A stretch of 64,000 nt of DNA from Daphnia pulex (taxonomy: Eukaryota; Arthropoda; Branchiopoda; Diplostraca; Daphniidae), in assembly GCF_021134715.1 (NCBI RefSeq), contig NC_060018.1, positions 1,178,001 through 1,242,000 on the forward strand, in the 5' to 3' direction. Position numbers and translations under genes: made by a program. Positions 1 to 14,447 of this stretch are shown here, one piece after another (the first letter of the stretch is position 1; each line of letters begins with the position of its first letter). Under the pieces are notes generated by a model. That model was not told the DNA's origin, ran no database searches, and saw nothing but the letters and a program-made list of their open reading frames with translations.

Positions 1-3000
1 CTCCTCCGATTCCATTCCGATGAGAAACGAGAAAGATGGACTCAATGGAAGATGACCGTTCACTCTTTTTCATCTTTTTCATTTGTTATTTGCTCTTGTA
101 TTTTGTATTTTTTAAAATGGACTGGATGTCCCGGGCCTTTTCTACTGATGTTTCATTTGAAAAGAAAAAAAAATCGGCCGAATAATGTTTCTTTCTTTCT
201 TTCTATTCCGGCGCTATAAGGCCGTGTTCGGTATTTGAACATTTCCAACCGAAAAAATGTTGTTGCGTCGATCTGAAAGAAAATCCTATAGGACTCTTTT
301 TCTTTTTTCTCCCATTCCTATATCGCGGCTCTGTGTGTCTGACGGTGTGAAAGAAGAGGAGGATCTTGGCTAGGGCAGTTGGACTCACGTGAACGTCGGA
401 AAATCCCAAATCTGATGGCATTTCACGCCCTTGCACTGACTTTTTTGACTGGCAAGAGACTCTACGCCGCGGAGTGGGTCCATTTCTGGGACAGACGACA
501 CGAGCCACAAGAAAAAAATAAAATAAAAGAATCCAACCGAAGTTGATACATAAAGGACGGATGCCAGACACTAGTCGGAGCGTTCCCTTTTCCCTCTCTT
601 TCTCTTCTCTGCTTCCCAACTCTCTTAACTCAAGAAACACGACAAGGTGTTGATAGAAATCCATTGGCAATAGGACGGAACCGCTAGAGCTGCTGGCGCG
701 GTCCAGGAATCTTTGGCCACATCCTCACGTGTGTGTCCACCCACCAGCCCCCCATCGGTCGCTATCGCCAACAACTCCACTCCATCTTCTCTTGTGTCTT
801 TTCTCTCAAGTTTTTTTTATATTTTTTGTTTGATTCTTTTTCTTTTAAATACCTTCTTATACATATCCCCCCTTTTTTCTTTTATTATTATTATTTGAAC
901 TTTTCTTTCTTTCTCTCTTTTTTAAGACACACACACATAGAAAATGTAAATAACTCTATTGACTAGATGCTTATTTGCTTTTGCCAGACGGGTCGACTCT
1001 AAATAAAGCCTCCCTCTGGCTCTTCTTCTTCTTCTTCTTCTTTTGGGTCTTTCACTTCTCTTTTTGGTTCCTTATGTCGGCATCAGCAGCAGTAACGGCG
1101 GCGTCTTTTTCCTTTTTCTTTTTTTTTTCTTTTCAACTTTGCTGTGGGTTTGTCTCAAGACGTCTCTTTCTTTTCTTTTTTTTTCCACCTTTTTAGCATA
1201 CCGGGAATTATATGTAAAAAAAGAAAAAAATCAGTTGCATCAGATAGAAAAGTTAAAAAAGCGACAATGGTGGGGGCAACTATTGGCTCATTCACATCTG
1301 TGATGCGCCATTTTATAATCACATATCAACGTCGTCGTTGAGAGAAAATCTCTTTTTTTGCCGAGTTTCTAGGAATGGCGGTGACCAAGCCGTTCCTCAA
1401 AGGTTTGGGACGTCAGGTCACGCCCCTTTTGTGCCATCTCGTTATCGCGCGCCGGGGCGAAATGGAAATTCACGCAATTCACGCGAGATGATACGAGACG
1501 ATGACGGAATCTTGCGGGTAACAGTTAAAATAAGAACCGACGAGACCGAATTAGACGACTGCCATCATCGGCGTTATTGAAAATAGCCTCTCAAGTCTCT
1601 TGTCAGTGTCTGTCTCTCACCGAAAGAAAGAAAAAAAAGCCTGTGGGAAAACGATGCCTATATTATTTATATCCCTCCCCTCCTTCCAGCTAGAGGACGC
1701 TTCCTGTTGTCAATGTCCGGAAAATGAATGTGTATAGGTATACCAGACCAAACCTTAGCTCCTCGGGGCGGCCATCATCGCCAGCTCCCGTAATATAATG
1801 TTGTCGAGAAACTACTCTCCCAAGCGCAGCAGTAAATAGTCGTAATAATCATCATAACAACAACAATAACAGTCGAATGAAAAGCGGAAGACCAGAAGTG
1901 AAGAAAACAGAAAATATATTCCGGAGGAGCAAAGCGATCGGAGGTGCTGCTGCTTCATATTTTTTTCCTTTTCTTATTTCTTTCCGGTTCCGCTACAGTG
2001 CGGACTTTATGTACCAACTGTCAAGATTATTTATCCAGGAAAAACAACAAAAAACAACCTTTAGCCCAATTTCCTCCAACGACTTATAATATAAACAAAT
2101 GAAATGTGTGTCGGCTGCTGAGTGCAGCGGTCGATGCGGAGGGCACGTGGGAGTCGTAATGAATGAAAGTGACAAGAAACGGCGACTTCTCGAAATATAA
2201 TTTCACAATCGTCTTAGGATATTAACGGGGGAGGAAAGAAAGAAAAGGAAAAGTTGAACGGATGAAGTAGGGGGTTTACATTTATAATAACGCTTTCCCT
2301 TTTATTATATTAACAAATGGAATTAATACAGCCAAAATGGGGTGGTGGTGGTGCTTGGGGTGCGAGAAAGGGTTTCTTTGATGTCTGACACAAAAGGATA
2401 TCGTCGTGTTCTTGATGCCTTCCTTCTTCCCCAGCATTGTCTCGTTCCTTTTTTATTTTTCTTATTATTATTTTCGTTAAAAGGCCTTTAATGAACTTTC
2501 CCTCTCTTGGAAACATGACTTATTGAATATTTCGATTCACCACCGACGCCCGGTTTGGTGGACTTTTTTAAATGGGAAAATGGGGGGGGGGGGAGGAAAC
2601 AAAAGGCGACTGATGCAAACCAAACAGAAAACGGACGTTTCCTTTTGGTGCGGTTGTATTATATGAATAGACCAAGTGATTGTTGGATCACGATTCTCGC
2701 CGCCGCCGCCGCTGGTTGGGTTGCGTTAGAGTCTCTACTGACACTTGGAGGATTTGGGAATCGTTTGGCCAGGGTTCGTTACCGCCGACGGCCCGTCGGG
2801 AGCCGTTCAACAAAGGAGAAGCTGATGAAGATTATCGCGAATTCACAGGTGCGCGTGCCGATTATTTAGTCCCCCCGTATATATATACTGTACAGGAAAA
2901 ATTGAATAACCACGATTCGATTTTTTTGGTTAACCGGCTTTTCAAACATTCCCGGGAAATTCTATTTATTTACTTCTTTTTTTCTCTTTTGAGGGAATAT

Positions 3001-6000
3001 AATAAATAAATAAGCCCATGGGCGTGTTCACTTGGGTGTCAGCTGTTTCTTTTTAACGTCCGATCCGAATCAGCAGCAACTGAAACTCGTTCCTCTTTTT
3101 TATTTTTTAAATTAAAAGAAAAAAGAGGAGAATTGAAACAAACAAGAGGTCCTTTTGTGTGTGTTCGATTGCATGTTGAACAAAAGGGAGGGGCCGGATG
3201 CTATTGAACTCGCGTTAGTGCAACTTCCAATATAAAGCTTGTACACAGAGTAGTATATAACGTAACGGTCGTTTTTTAACATGAATTTCATATATGCGCT
3301 AACTTTTGAACGCGAACGTGTTTGAGGATATATACACATTTCTGGTGGGTGTTATTTTATCCCCATTAGATTTGGTTTTGATTTCTTTGTTTCTTTGCCC
3401 AGTCATCAGCAGAGATGAGTATCTGCTGAAGGTTTTTGAGAGTTTTTGTTTTTCAGACGTCACGCGCATTCAGACACAATCCCCCGAGCCGGCCCCATTG
3501 TTGGTGGAAGGCCGTCTCCCGCGTTGTGGGGCATCGTTTTCAGCAGCGACGGACCCAGGGCTTCTCCCGACCGCCATTGTTGCCCGTGTTCGTGTATCTA
3601 TCCAACTCGAAAGCCAATCGAGTTCTTTGAACATCATCAATCTGACAATCGAACCCCAAGAACTTATTCTCTCTCTCTCTCTCTCACTCGCTAGCGAACG
3701 AGAGAGGAGATGCTTATAAAACAAAAGAGGCTCGAGGGGGAGGTGATTGATATCCAAGTGATGCCCGTCGTGTCCCGACAGCCTCCTAACAACAACAACC
3801 GCAGAGCTGGCTAAAAGCGAGTTCACTCGATAATCCAGCTCGTTTTTCCCACCTCTGGTTTTTCTTTTTCTTTTCTTTTTTTTCGCTTATCCGACGTGAA
3901 TATCAATCAGCACGCAATGGGACTCTCTCCTTCTATCGGTCAAGTACTTGCGTGCATCTAAACGCACAGCTTGAGGTCCTTATATATCCAAGCCCCCCAA
4001 AAAAACATTGCCGTCACGACTTGGTTTGGACGACGACACTTTTCTCGATTCAATTCAAAAACTAGGAAAAAATTGTTTTACCCCCTCGGCCGTCGCACGC
4101 ATCTGCGAGCAAATCGCCAGTTATATTCTTCTTCTTCATCTTGTTTGGTTGTATATTCAATTGAGAAAATGCACAAGGCGGAATTATTCGATGGGAAACC
4201 CCGAACCTTTTTCTCTCTCATCCCTTTTCTGCGCCACTTAAAAGACTCAGCAAAGTGGAAGAACAACCCTCTTTTATAAAGCATTGTTAGTAATGATGAT
4301 ATACAGGGAACAAGACCGGCCATCTTTCATCACAGGCCAATGCGTCGATCAAGCCAAAATAGGAATAAATTCTATTACTTTCCCCCCTTTTATCATTTTT
4401 TTTCTTTCTTAAACTTTACTCGTTTTTGTCCCTCATTTTCCCCCTTTATCTTCTCTTCTTCACCTCGACGGTTGTTGTTTACTTTACTTAGCTTCAGCTA
4501 TTTTTTGAACGGCGTGTACACACACTACAAATAGCGCGTTGTGAAGACAAGAGGGAGGCACACATTTCTATACAAAGTCTCTAGCTCTCCCTGAGAAAAA
4601 ACAACAGAAAAATTTACGTCGGATGACTCTGAACAAAAAAGGGGCCGCGCTAACAAACAGACGGGCGGCTCATCCCTCCTCAATATTTGTGTGTGTATTT
4701 TAGCCGTGATGGCGTGCACCACCGTCTAGTGTGTTTTATTATTATCCAGCCAGCAAGAAAGATGGAAAGATGGAACGAAAGTTTAGGGATAAACCGGCTC
4801 AAACTGAAAGCGGATAATTGATGATCTCTTCCGACTTTTAGCGGCCAATTAAATATCGGCGGTCTTGGCCGGTCCCAAGTGGAAACAACACACGTCTGAT
4901 GGGGTAAATAACCCAAAACGAAAAAAAAAAAAAAAAAAACTCTACTAGTTGTACATACATAGGATAATAGATCCGATGAGAATAAAAATCGACCCGACTC
5001 CGCTTCTTTTTAGTTTTTCCTCGTGTCGATTCGTCTTTCCCCCATTGGTCAGGAATAACTAAAGGGCAGCACACACAGGATATCTAATAAACCAAGTTTT
5101 CTCTTTTTTTTCTTTTTTCCTATTCTTTTCCCTCTGCACCTGTGGGGGGTTCTTCCGGCCCTTTTCGTTAAATGGGAATGAGGGGGGTAAAAAGGGGAAG
5201 AAGAAAAAAGGTTTAGCGCGTCTAGAAAATAGCCTGTGAGATGTGCGGTCGTTGGTATCCGCCCGGCCCGGCGTGTTGTGCATGTCTGTACTCTGCGGCC
5301 CATGAATTTGCCATTCGCCGTTTTCTTTCTTCTTTCTAGGAGTAGTAGTAGTAGCGAAATAAATACGTATTTACGCGTCGCGGGACCGGCACGAACAGAC
5401 ATACAAATACCACACCCAGCCAGCCAGGCCCAGTGACGGACGTGGTGGCGCGCGAAGGGAGCAATTTGTTATGCCGCGGCGTCAATTACGGACGGCGGGG
5501 CCGCGTCAGTGGCGGGCGGGCGGCGGTAAATCCATTACAGGGATCCAAGGAAAAAAGCTAACGAATAGTAAGGTGCTGGTGTAGTAGTGGGAGGCAAACC
5601 CCCTCCACCACCCGAAAGGTCTACGAGGAAAAATGACCAATTCGAGGAAATAACACACCCACGTACACATTTGCGGAGGGGAAACACACACACACACACG
5701 ACATGACCGGTGTCCGTTTCGTCGAATTCTTTCGGCGACCCGCTCATTTTCGGGTAGTCGACGTGTCCTCGTCCCTTTTTTCACAGTCGGTCAACCGCAA
5801 AAAGAAGAAGAAGAAGAAGAGGAAAAATAACAATTTTCAACGAAGCCGCAAGGTACACACATACAGTCCTCGAGTTCATTATAGAACAAACTTGAAGTGG
5901 GGGGGTTAAGGGAGTTTACACACAACCGAAAAAAAGGTGTACACGTTATTATTATTATTACCTTTTTTCTTCTTTTCCTCAAGTGTCCGCAAAAGTGTCT

Positions 6001-7313
6001 TTGACTGTCCTATGTACCTGGGAGTTTGGGGTTTGGGGGGGAAGATGGCCGTTTTTCTTTTCTCGACCGCAACACCGGCATCGATATTCTGCGGCTATAC
6101 CCGTTAAGAAAGTTGAACTTTTATTTTTAATTTTTTCCTCCGACCGGTTGTACGGTGTAAAATATTTGTAGCAACAACCATACAATCGATTAGTGCCCGT
6201 GCAGCGATGGCCAATGATTTCCGACTTCGATTGTTCCACGGAACCCAAAATTTGTGTTCGTTTTTCTTCGTTCCGGGTTTGGGTCCGTGAACCCCCCGGA
6301 AAAAAAACCCCAAACGAAATGAATGGAAAAATGTTGTCCCTTTTTCTGATTGTTGTTGTTGTTTCCGCCGTTTCCGCTGTTGTTGTATAACGAAGACGGC
6401 GGAGAAATAATGAGGGCGAGATTCCGTGACGCTCGGTCCCGCTATATTTACAACAACCCTTAAAGTATAAGACTTGTCTATATACATACACACGCTCTAG
6501 CGTCCATGATATTCACGCTGCTGGTCACCGCCGCCCTCCTCCTCCTCTCCGTCTATTATTATCAGGTAGCAATCAACTCCTCCCCCGTCTTCGCTGGAAA
6601 TCTTTTCATCAGACACGGGGGGAAACAAAAGCGCATTATATTATCAAGATTGTGTCTCCCGAAAAAAACTTTCTTCTTCTTCTTCTTGTTGCAAGTTGCA
6701 ACTTTTTCTTCTTTTGGGTTGTTGTTCCGACTGTGATGTCTCCCTCGCAACGCGTCAGCGAGGCCATCGCGCAATTATTTACGTGTATTCTTTTTATATT
6801 ATAAAAGAAACATTCGTGATATTTTCCAGTCCACCGGGAAAAACTTTGATATTGAAACAGCAGCAGACCAACCCGCGAATAGCTATCCACCCACACACAC
6901 AAACAAAGGCGGGAAATTCGACATTGTTGTACATTTTGTGGTTGTTTTTTCTTTCTTTTTCTTGGAAATGAAATTGCCGCTGTTTATTATTAGGGGCGAG
7001 GGAATCTCTTTTATGATTGTCATTTAGATCTATCCAGAAGAATGAATTGGGAAAAGGGTCCGCCGGCCGGCCAGGGCCGGCTAGCCGCAGCACCAGCGGT
7101 GGTGGTGGTAGTGAGGTTTGTCAGTTGTTGTTGAATTATACAACCGAGCGTTGAAGAGAGAAAAAGAATAAATGTGAAGGAGAAGCGTGTCCGAATTAGT
7201 GGTAGTCGGAGATCGGCGGTCGGCCAGAGGTTTTTTGTGTAACCGTGTGTCACATACCGCCGGCCCTTGGAGCGCGGTCTCTTTTGACTCGCCAGGTGAG
7301 ACGGATTAAGAGG

Positions 7314-7340
7314 CGAAGAAGAAGAAGAAGAAGAAGAAGT
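7314..7340. repeat. (GAA)n microsatellite
   Basis: About nine uninterrupted GAA/AGA units lie next to a short G run. Similar shorter trinucleotide runs occur at about 5802-5821 (AAG), 5946-5960 (TTA) and 14923-14943 (TTA). Confidence 0.9.
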
Positions 7341-8253
7341 TGGGGGGGATACGCGCGCAATTGTGTTGAGAAGAAGAAACAAGCGGCCAAGCCGAAACGA
7401 CGTTGTCAACAATAGAATGAGAGAGTCTAATACTAGCAGATTGTGAAGTTAAAAAGGGGAAATCATCAGCAGGACCCTCGTCACAGACAGAGAATATCTA
7501 CCAGGCTGGGGGGAAGCCGACGAAAGGTAAAATAACACCCGAGGTTAAGAAGATGAGGTCGGCCTTCGAGTACTACTCACTTTTTCGGGGGGTCTTTTCT
7601 TCATTGCCAGTGTCCTGCTGGAAAAAGACACAAAAGAAATCTGAAAGCACACATACATAGAAATAGAAGGACGCGTCAATATATATTCACTGTGCTCTCT
7701 CTCTGTGTGTGTGGCGGTCTATTAGAAAGGTAAAAAGAATGGAGAACTAGATGCACATAGTCATTGACTTTTTTTCTACCTGAGTTGGTTCTTCCTTTCG
7801 GCAATGAGGAGCTCCTTATTTTTCATTTTTTGAACCTTGCCCAAGAACAACATTTACACTGGAACCTAACCACGGCCGCCACCATCACAGCACCGGGTTG
7901 TCTTCTTTTTCTGGCCTGATGGGGTTTTTCTTTTCTTTTTTGGTTATTTTGTTATTTTTCTTTCCCGCTGAACTGTGTCCTCCCTGCCAAGGTGTATACA
8001 AGTCTAAGCGCATCAGAGTATAGAAGGGGGCGACCCATAAGGATAATCTGTTGTCCTTGGCCGCAAAAACCAACTCTTCAGTGCCATGTGGTTGGTTGGT
8101 TGGCAGAAAAATTCCTCGAGCTGGAAAATACAATCAACTCTTTTTTTCTTATTTCTTGTCGCGTACCATATGTGTGTGTGTGTTTTTCCGGTCTGCTTTT
8201 TCCATTCTTCTCGGGAAAGAAAATATCCATATTGTTTCTCATTTGCTGCTGCT

Positions 8254-8286
8254 GGATGGTGATGGTGATGGTGATGGTGATGGTAG
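8254..8286. repeat. (GGTGAT)n hexanucleotide repeat
   Basis: Five consecutive GGTGAT-type units form a perfect hexanucleotide array. Nearby frames translate it as GD or MV dipeptides, but there is no gene context. Confidence 0.9.
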
Positions 8287-11159
8287 GGGGAGGAAAAAAG
8301 GAGACAGAAGGGACGCGGGGTGATGTCTTCTTGGTCTTTGGAAGATGATTACTGACAGATGAGGTGACCCCCTTTTTCTTTCTTAAGACTTAGACTCTTG
8401 TTGTGTCTTCCTTATGTCTCTGCTGAAAGCTGAAAATTTGAAACCCGTGTCGGGTTTTTGTTTTGTCAATCTGGGCAAACAAACAAACGACCGCAAGTCG
8501 CTTGGCAGGAGGATTTTTTCCTCGTCGTCACACGCTCATTTGGTCGAGAGACAAACACCAAAAAAACAAAACAAAAACCGAAAAGGAGGAAAAACAAAAA
8601 TACTCAAAATATATGGAGAGAGAAACAGATCCTCCAAGATGATCCACAAGAAAAACACCGAGATTTGGGTGTTTTAATGTTTTCTAATAAGGGCTCATTT
8701 TTCTCGAGAGATGAACTAATTGGATTGTTTCTTCTTCTCCAGTACCGAAAGATACGACCGTGCGGTATTACAACATGGAAGGAGAGAGGATGATCCCAAT
8801 TTCGCTGGCATCCTCTCAATCCCGTAGAGCCGAGAACAACGGTGAGAAAAACACGACGATGATCCCCGACACCTCCAAAACTCTTTTTTTTTTTCCCCTT
8901 TTCTTTTACCGTCCTGGTCCAATTAGGTGGAAGCTATAGTGTATATAAGGCATTCCCCCCACCTCCCGGTTGTGGGTGCGTGTAATTACACGGACGACCG
9001 CTGTATATACATGTATAGTAGTTGCCAGCCGAGAGTGCAACCATATAGTTGTTTGCGCTCTCATTTTTTTAACTGTGTTCGGGTGGTGGTGGTGGTGGGC
9101 TCATCAGCCGCTTTATCTAACATTTTCTAGCCCCGTGGTCATTTCCTTCTCTTTCACGTTACGTTTATTTGTCTTATTGGTGGATGGGATTCACCCCCTT
9201 GGATCACACACACCCGACTCTCTCTCTATCTGTGTGAAATCTCTTAGCGGACCCTTCTTTTTCTTTCTATAGTTGGGATTATTATTATTACCAACAACCA
9301 CCACAGCGCCCGGTTTGTTGCTTCTATTAAGAGCCCTGCCGTATCAAAGTGGGGGTGGGGTAGATATCCTCTACTTTGGGTTGAGAGAACGACGGACTGA
9401 TTTTTCTCACGCAGGAGCGAGTTCCCACACATAGACAAATACCATCCCAAGTTCGTCGAGAGAGAAACAGAGAGATATATATACCATACTTTTATTAGGT
9501 GTAGGCTCTAAGCGCAAATGCACACACACACACAACATATTTCCATCGAACAACACACACATAGAAAAAAGAGCCGCCCCGGGGTTATAGCGACTGAGAA
9601 GAAGACTTGATTAATCTAAATGACTTTGCGGTCGATCAGCCAAGAAAAAATAAAAAAAAAGTCAAAAGACGGGAAAAAATAGTGTGGAAGGTTATTACCG
9701 ACGTATTGTTTTCCTTTTTGGCGCGTTTGTTTTTCCCCCTTTCAAAATCTTTATTTTTCTTTTTTTTTTGAACCAAAAATTCTTTCCCTTTGTGGGTTTT
9801 TATATACGTCAGTCGAAGAAGAGACTTAATCAGCCGGAGCCGGGTTTTCACGCGGGAGCGATGCCGCTTATTCTAAACCGCACAAGAAAAGAAACCTGCG
9901 ACGAACCCACGCCAAAATATGTAACAGAAACACACGAAAAATACGAACAATTGTTTGTTGAGCTTCTTTTTTTGTATAAATAAATCGACATGAAAGTTTT
10001 TTCCCGACTTTGTCTCGGTACAGGAAGGTGGGACTCGGAGCCGAGTCCCGCATAGCACGAGAGGCGGAAAATAAAAGATGGTTCTCGTGAAAGGTTGATT
10101 CCTTTTCGCTCCTCGCTTGGTGGAGGTACTACTCGATGTTGTCTGTATAACCTTGTTCGAGTTGGCGTGCGTGACAACAACTCAAAAAGAGATGTTTTGG
10201 AGACGGGAATATTTCTCTTACACGGCAATGAAGAAGAAGAATAAGACGGCGGAATGCTTACAGTTGTATCTCTCTCTCTCTCTCTGGCGTCGGGAACAAG
10301 CAAACACGAAACCAAACAAACAAAAAACTAAAGAGAAAGAAAGAAGAAAAATGGGACGGAGAAAAAAGACAAGACAACATTTTACGGGACATTCGTGAGG
10401 CGCATCTACTTTGACGGTAATGTACGGAAAAGCCGTAGGCGCATTGACGACTCGAATTCACAAAGAGAATGAGAGAGAGGTGGAGAAGGTGCGGGTGGGA
10501 GAGACACAAGAAGTTATATAAGATGAATAAGAAAGATGAGCGCTGTGTGCTGTGCTCCTATAAAAAGAGCTATATCTCTTTTTATTTAGTTTTTTTTTTC
10601 TCATCTGCTCCTGCTGATGGCGGATACACATAAAACTGTTTTTTTTCTTCTTTTTTTGTGTGTGTTGATCAAAAAGGAAACCATGTTATTTACGATATTA
10701 ATCGAGCGCTGGAGAGCGGCGGTGGCGGCGCTGGGCGGCCTTGGGGCCTGAGCGGACGTCGAGACATTTTTGGCTTGTCCAAGTTGCTGCTTGCGTCGGG
10801 TATAGAGTAGTACCGAGAAACTGTGAGTTTAGTTACGACGCAAGCGGCCATCCGGATTTCCCTCGAAGATAGGCTTTTATATGTGCCTGTCCAAAATGAA
10901 CGAAAGGACCGTCTCTGACGGACCGAAAAGAAATTCTTTTCGAAAAATTTCATCATCGTCTTTTCTAACTTTCTTCTTCTTTTTTTTTTCTCTCTTTTCC
11001 TTTTTATTGTTGTTGTTGGTATTGTGTGTAGTTTCTATACCAAACCCACACGCTGTAAAATGAAAAAGAAAAAAAAAGTATTTGTACCGTTTCGGATGGC
11101 GCTCCGATTTCCAGCTGGACGTCCGTCCCTCAAAATGTCCAAGTCTTTCCCCCCGTGCG

Positions 11160-11189
11160 TATAAAAACCGAGCGAGACAGGATTCAGTC
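11160..11189 (+). promoter_or_regulatory. TATA box plus arthropod initiator, lipocalin gene
   Basis: TATAAAA begins at 11160, and the arthropod initiator TCAGTC lies at 11184-11189 with its A at 11186, 26 bases from the first T of the box. This is slightly closer than the usual -31/-30. A good splice donor (AG/GTAACA) at 11340/11341 and candidate acceptors at 11506 and 11521 would leave a 5'UTR intron before the lipocalin start codon. The promoter call is an inference from motifs and position. Confidence 0.55.
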
Positions 11190-11523
11190 GAGCGCACTCG
11201 ACACGAGAAGAGAAATATCAAGTCTAATATAGTAGTAGAGTAGGCTATACGCAACAACGTCGGAGAAGAATAGAGTCGAGTTTTGACGTTGGCCAAACAG
11301 GACCGAGAAAAGAGCTATCACGCTGCGCCGATATCAGTAGGTAACATCACGTTACGTCAATCTCAAACGTCCACTTTGCATCTATCGCATTAGCATCTTC
11401 TTCTTCTTGTACGCACTGCACTACACACACATTTTTCTTTCCAACTTAGATTTTTATTTGATATTTTTTTTGATTGTCATGAATTCTCTATTGGCATTCC
11501 TGTTAGATTGGCCGGATTTAGAA

Positions 11524-13866
11524 ATGCCGATCCATAAGTTTTTGGTCGTCTTCGTAACGGCGGTGCAGCTCTTGTCGCTCCGTGTCCAATCTCAAGTGAC
11601 GTTCGACCAACCGTGCCCAAAGCTCGACGTCGTTCGCGATTTCGACCTCCACAGGGTACGGCACGCACATTTAAATCGGAGCCGACAGACTCCGTCGGTC
11701 CATTTTGACCGCCTCCCGATTGATTTGTCGCCATAAATCTGTGACGAATTGGTGACTAACCGGTTGCAAATTTTGATTTGATATTTCCAGTATCTTGGCC
11801 TCTGGTACGAAATTGAAAGCTATCCGGCCGTCTTCAGCTCGTTCGCCAGTTGTGTGACGGCCAACTATTCCTTGCTGGCCGATGGCAACGTCCGAGTGAT
11901 CAACCGGAGTTTCAACACCAGGTAAAAACGTTACTTTTTTTGTCAGTTATTTTTAAGTTTTTTTCCCACTCTCGATCCTTTGAGCTGTTGACGTATGAAT
12001 GAATACAAACAGAGTGTCCTTTTTCTTGCCCCCGGAGTAGTCAGACGTCGTTGTAACAGACACTCGTATATGTCAGTTAGAAACGCTTGTATAATTATAT
12101 TCGCGCTCGTCGCCCGGGCGACCGCCCAAAATCCCGCTCCCTTTTTTTTCTTTTTTAACATTTTCTCTCCCGTTGGGATTCGCCATCAACGCCCGAGCGA
12201 CGACGACTCTATTGGATCAGGTGTTGACATCACGGTGGCGTACATAATGTCGCTTGTTGCTTGCAGCTCCTGCTGCTGCTGCTGCTCTTTTGACTTTCTT
12301 CCCAGTTGAGATAAAAAAGAAAACAAACGAAAAACGCGTTGGCCTTTTTTTTTATTATTCGTGCAGGGTGGGCCATTCTGTTTTTCCGAGCCAAACGACG
12401 AGATGGGATCGTTTGTAGTTGGGAGTCCTCTCTCTGGCTGGCAAACGACCGGCGCAAATGTTTGTTGATGTTGGCTCGGAGCGACACATAGTCCGCCGTG
12501 GTAAGAAAGAAGAAGAAGAAGAGATCGGGACACTACCCGAGTCATTGGTTTTTACCGTGAATTGCCGGACTGCTGGGCGCGCGTGTTTAAAAATAGGTCA
12601 GCCCAGTCGAAAGTTGTATGTAGATGTCCGCGTGATGTCCTTGCGCAACGCCAACGCCGTTTTGTGTCTCCTCGGCTGCTGCTGCTGCTGGCCTCCCTCC
12701 TCCTCCGTCTCATATTTTTTGGCACAAAGAAGCAAAGTGCGTCGGCCACCACCACACGAGCGAACGATATTATGGTAATCGGATGGATGCGCTTTGCGCG
12801 AGCTCTGAGATGTTCAAGGGAAAGAAGAAGAAGCGATTGAAAAAAGAAAAAGACTTGGGCGCGCACGTTTCCCTCCTAAAATCTCGAGGCGACACGACGA
12901 GATTGACGACCATCGCCTATGCCGATTCGGCGTGGAGAATTGCGCGTTTCGTCGAGTCAAACTCTCTCTCTCTCTCTCTTGCTCGCCCACCTCCCTCACG
13001 ACGGCCGCATCGTTCGCCTTGATTGAGCCTCTCTTTTCTCGCACTTTCCGATGAAGGCGAAGGCAAAGGAGAAAAAATACGTCAGGAAATTATGATTATC
13101 GCGGCGTGGAGAATGTCTCGATAGGTACGCGACTGATGTCGTGGCACGGCGCCATGCCAAGGAAAAAAAAAAAAAAAGGAAAAAATCTTCTTTTCGATTT
13201 GTTTGAATATTTTTTCTGGCCTTTCTTATATAATCAATCGCCCCCCACACTCACAAAACACTTGAGAATTTTGTTCTTTTTCTTTTTTGTGTGTGTTGCC
13301 TTTCTGACTCGTTTATATCCCCATTCTATCCGTCTTGGTGTCAGCTCGAAGAGTTTCAACATGGTCGACGGCACTGCCCGGCTGATCGAACCGCCAAAAG
13401 GACAGGCCAAACTAGGCGTCGTTTTCCCATCGAATTCTTTCAGCCGACCTGTTCCAGCCGACGGCAACTATTGGGTCCTAGATACCGACTACACCAACTA
13501 CTCGATCGTCTGGACTTGCCAAAGTTTCAACGGCAAAAGCATTCGTAAAATTTTCATTCATTTTTCCATCTACTCGGCAAACGATTTAGTTTTAAATCCG
13601 TGATCGATATCATTTGATTTTTTTTTTTCCTTTTGGGCATTTCTATCGTTCGATTAGAATTTCTCTGGTATTTAAGTCGCCAGAGGCAACCGTCGGAATC
13701 CGGATTGACTTTCGTCCACCATCGCATCCATTCGTTTGGTTTGGATCAAAAGTTTCTCAAGACCACGGAACAACGCAACTGCCCGGACGCTCCTAGTGAC
13801 GAGACAAGCCGGCCAATTCGTCAGCAGCAACCAACTCGTACAAGTTACTACTACCGAGAAAATTAA
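11524..13866 (+). CDS. Apolipoprotein D-like lipocalin, secreted
   Basis: Four coding exons fit: 11524-11655, 11791-11921, 13345-13544 and 13658-13866 (672 nt, 223 aa). The chosen start (MPIHKF) gives a clean signal peptide ending near VQSQ. An in-frame ATG at 11479 would weaken the peptide and sits before candidate splice acceptors. Exon 2 opens with the lipocalin GxW signature (YLGLWYEIES). Exon 3 carries the strand core ending NYWVLDTDYTNY, and exon 4 begins with QFLWYLSR. Cysteines in CPKLD, SCVTA, WTCQ and RNCPD match the two-disulphide pattern of ApoD. Such proteins bind small hydrophobic ligands outside the cell; the ligand cannot be read here. Intron 2 is large (1.4 kb) and simple-sequence-rich. 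An AATAAA overlaps the stop codon at 13866-13871. Confidence 0.9.
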
Positions 13867-13871
13867 ATAAA

Positions 13872-14447
13872 TATCCCGTTGGGCACTATAGTACGCAGTG
13901 CAGTAGAGTTTGCTTGTTGAGTTGTCCTTGCGTTACTTTACCCCCCGTACCGCACCGGCTGCATCTTTAAACCGAAAGTTTCAATGTCCCGTGTTTTCCA
14001 GCACATGCCGATGAGTGACAGGTTGGCGGATGGGATTATCGATTTTAAGGGTGGTGCCTCCTTCTTTCACTCTTGAATGTATATATGTATACCCCCTCCT
14101 TGTGTCGGGGTATATATCGGCGGTTTGGATCACGCTCTGCCAGTCCATTAGTTGACACAGAGCACTCTCCTTTTTATTTTTATTTTATTTTTCTTTCTTT
14201 TCTCTTCGGCCTCTATTGTATTTTTCTCTCCCCCACCGCCAAACTTTAAGTGATGGATGACTCTTTATTTTAGCCACACACACCAAAGTATTTTGTATTC
14301 AACCACATCTGAAAAAGGGGCTACATAATAAATATCTCGATCGAGTAACATAACAAAAGACGACAGCCTTCATCACCCTCCTCTCTCTCTTTCTCTTTAC
14401 CATTTTTCTCTTGTCTCTAAAAAGTCTGGACCCTTTTGTGTGCGGGT
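13872..14447. other. Intergenic DNA between two convergent genes
   Basis: This separates the 3' ends of the lipocalin and the isomerase. It contains pyrimidine tracts, a GTATATAT stretch near 14108 and, for the minus-strand gene, an AATAAA (TTTATT on plus) at 14264-14269. No coding potential is seen. Confidence 0.7.

Larger units (their letters stand above)
1..11159. other. Gene-poor, simple-sequence-rich DNA; no supported gene
   Basis: No reading frame here shows a recognisable domain, a consistent exon chain or a codon pattern like the real genes further right. The stretch is dominated by T/C-rich and A/G-rich tracts (for example around 800-900, 1020-1190, 4380-4470 and 5095-5135) plus many short microsatellites. 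The open frames are translations of these tracts (runs of F, S, L, K, R). It could be intergenic DNA, long introns or UTR of a gene outside the window; the sequence alone does not decide. Confidence 0.7.

Noticed and set aside
203-10509. Many open frames of 60-155 codons on both strands
   Set aside because: They translate pyrimidine/purine tracts into F/S/L or K/R runs, overlap each other on both strands, and have no domains, splice logic or family resemblance.
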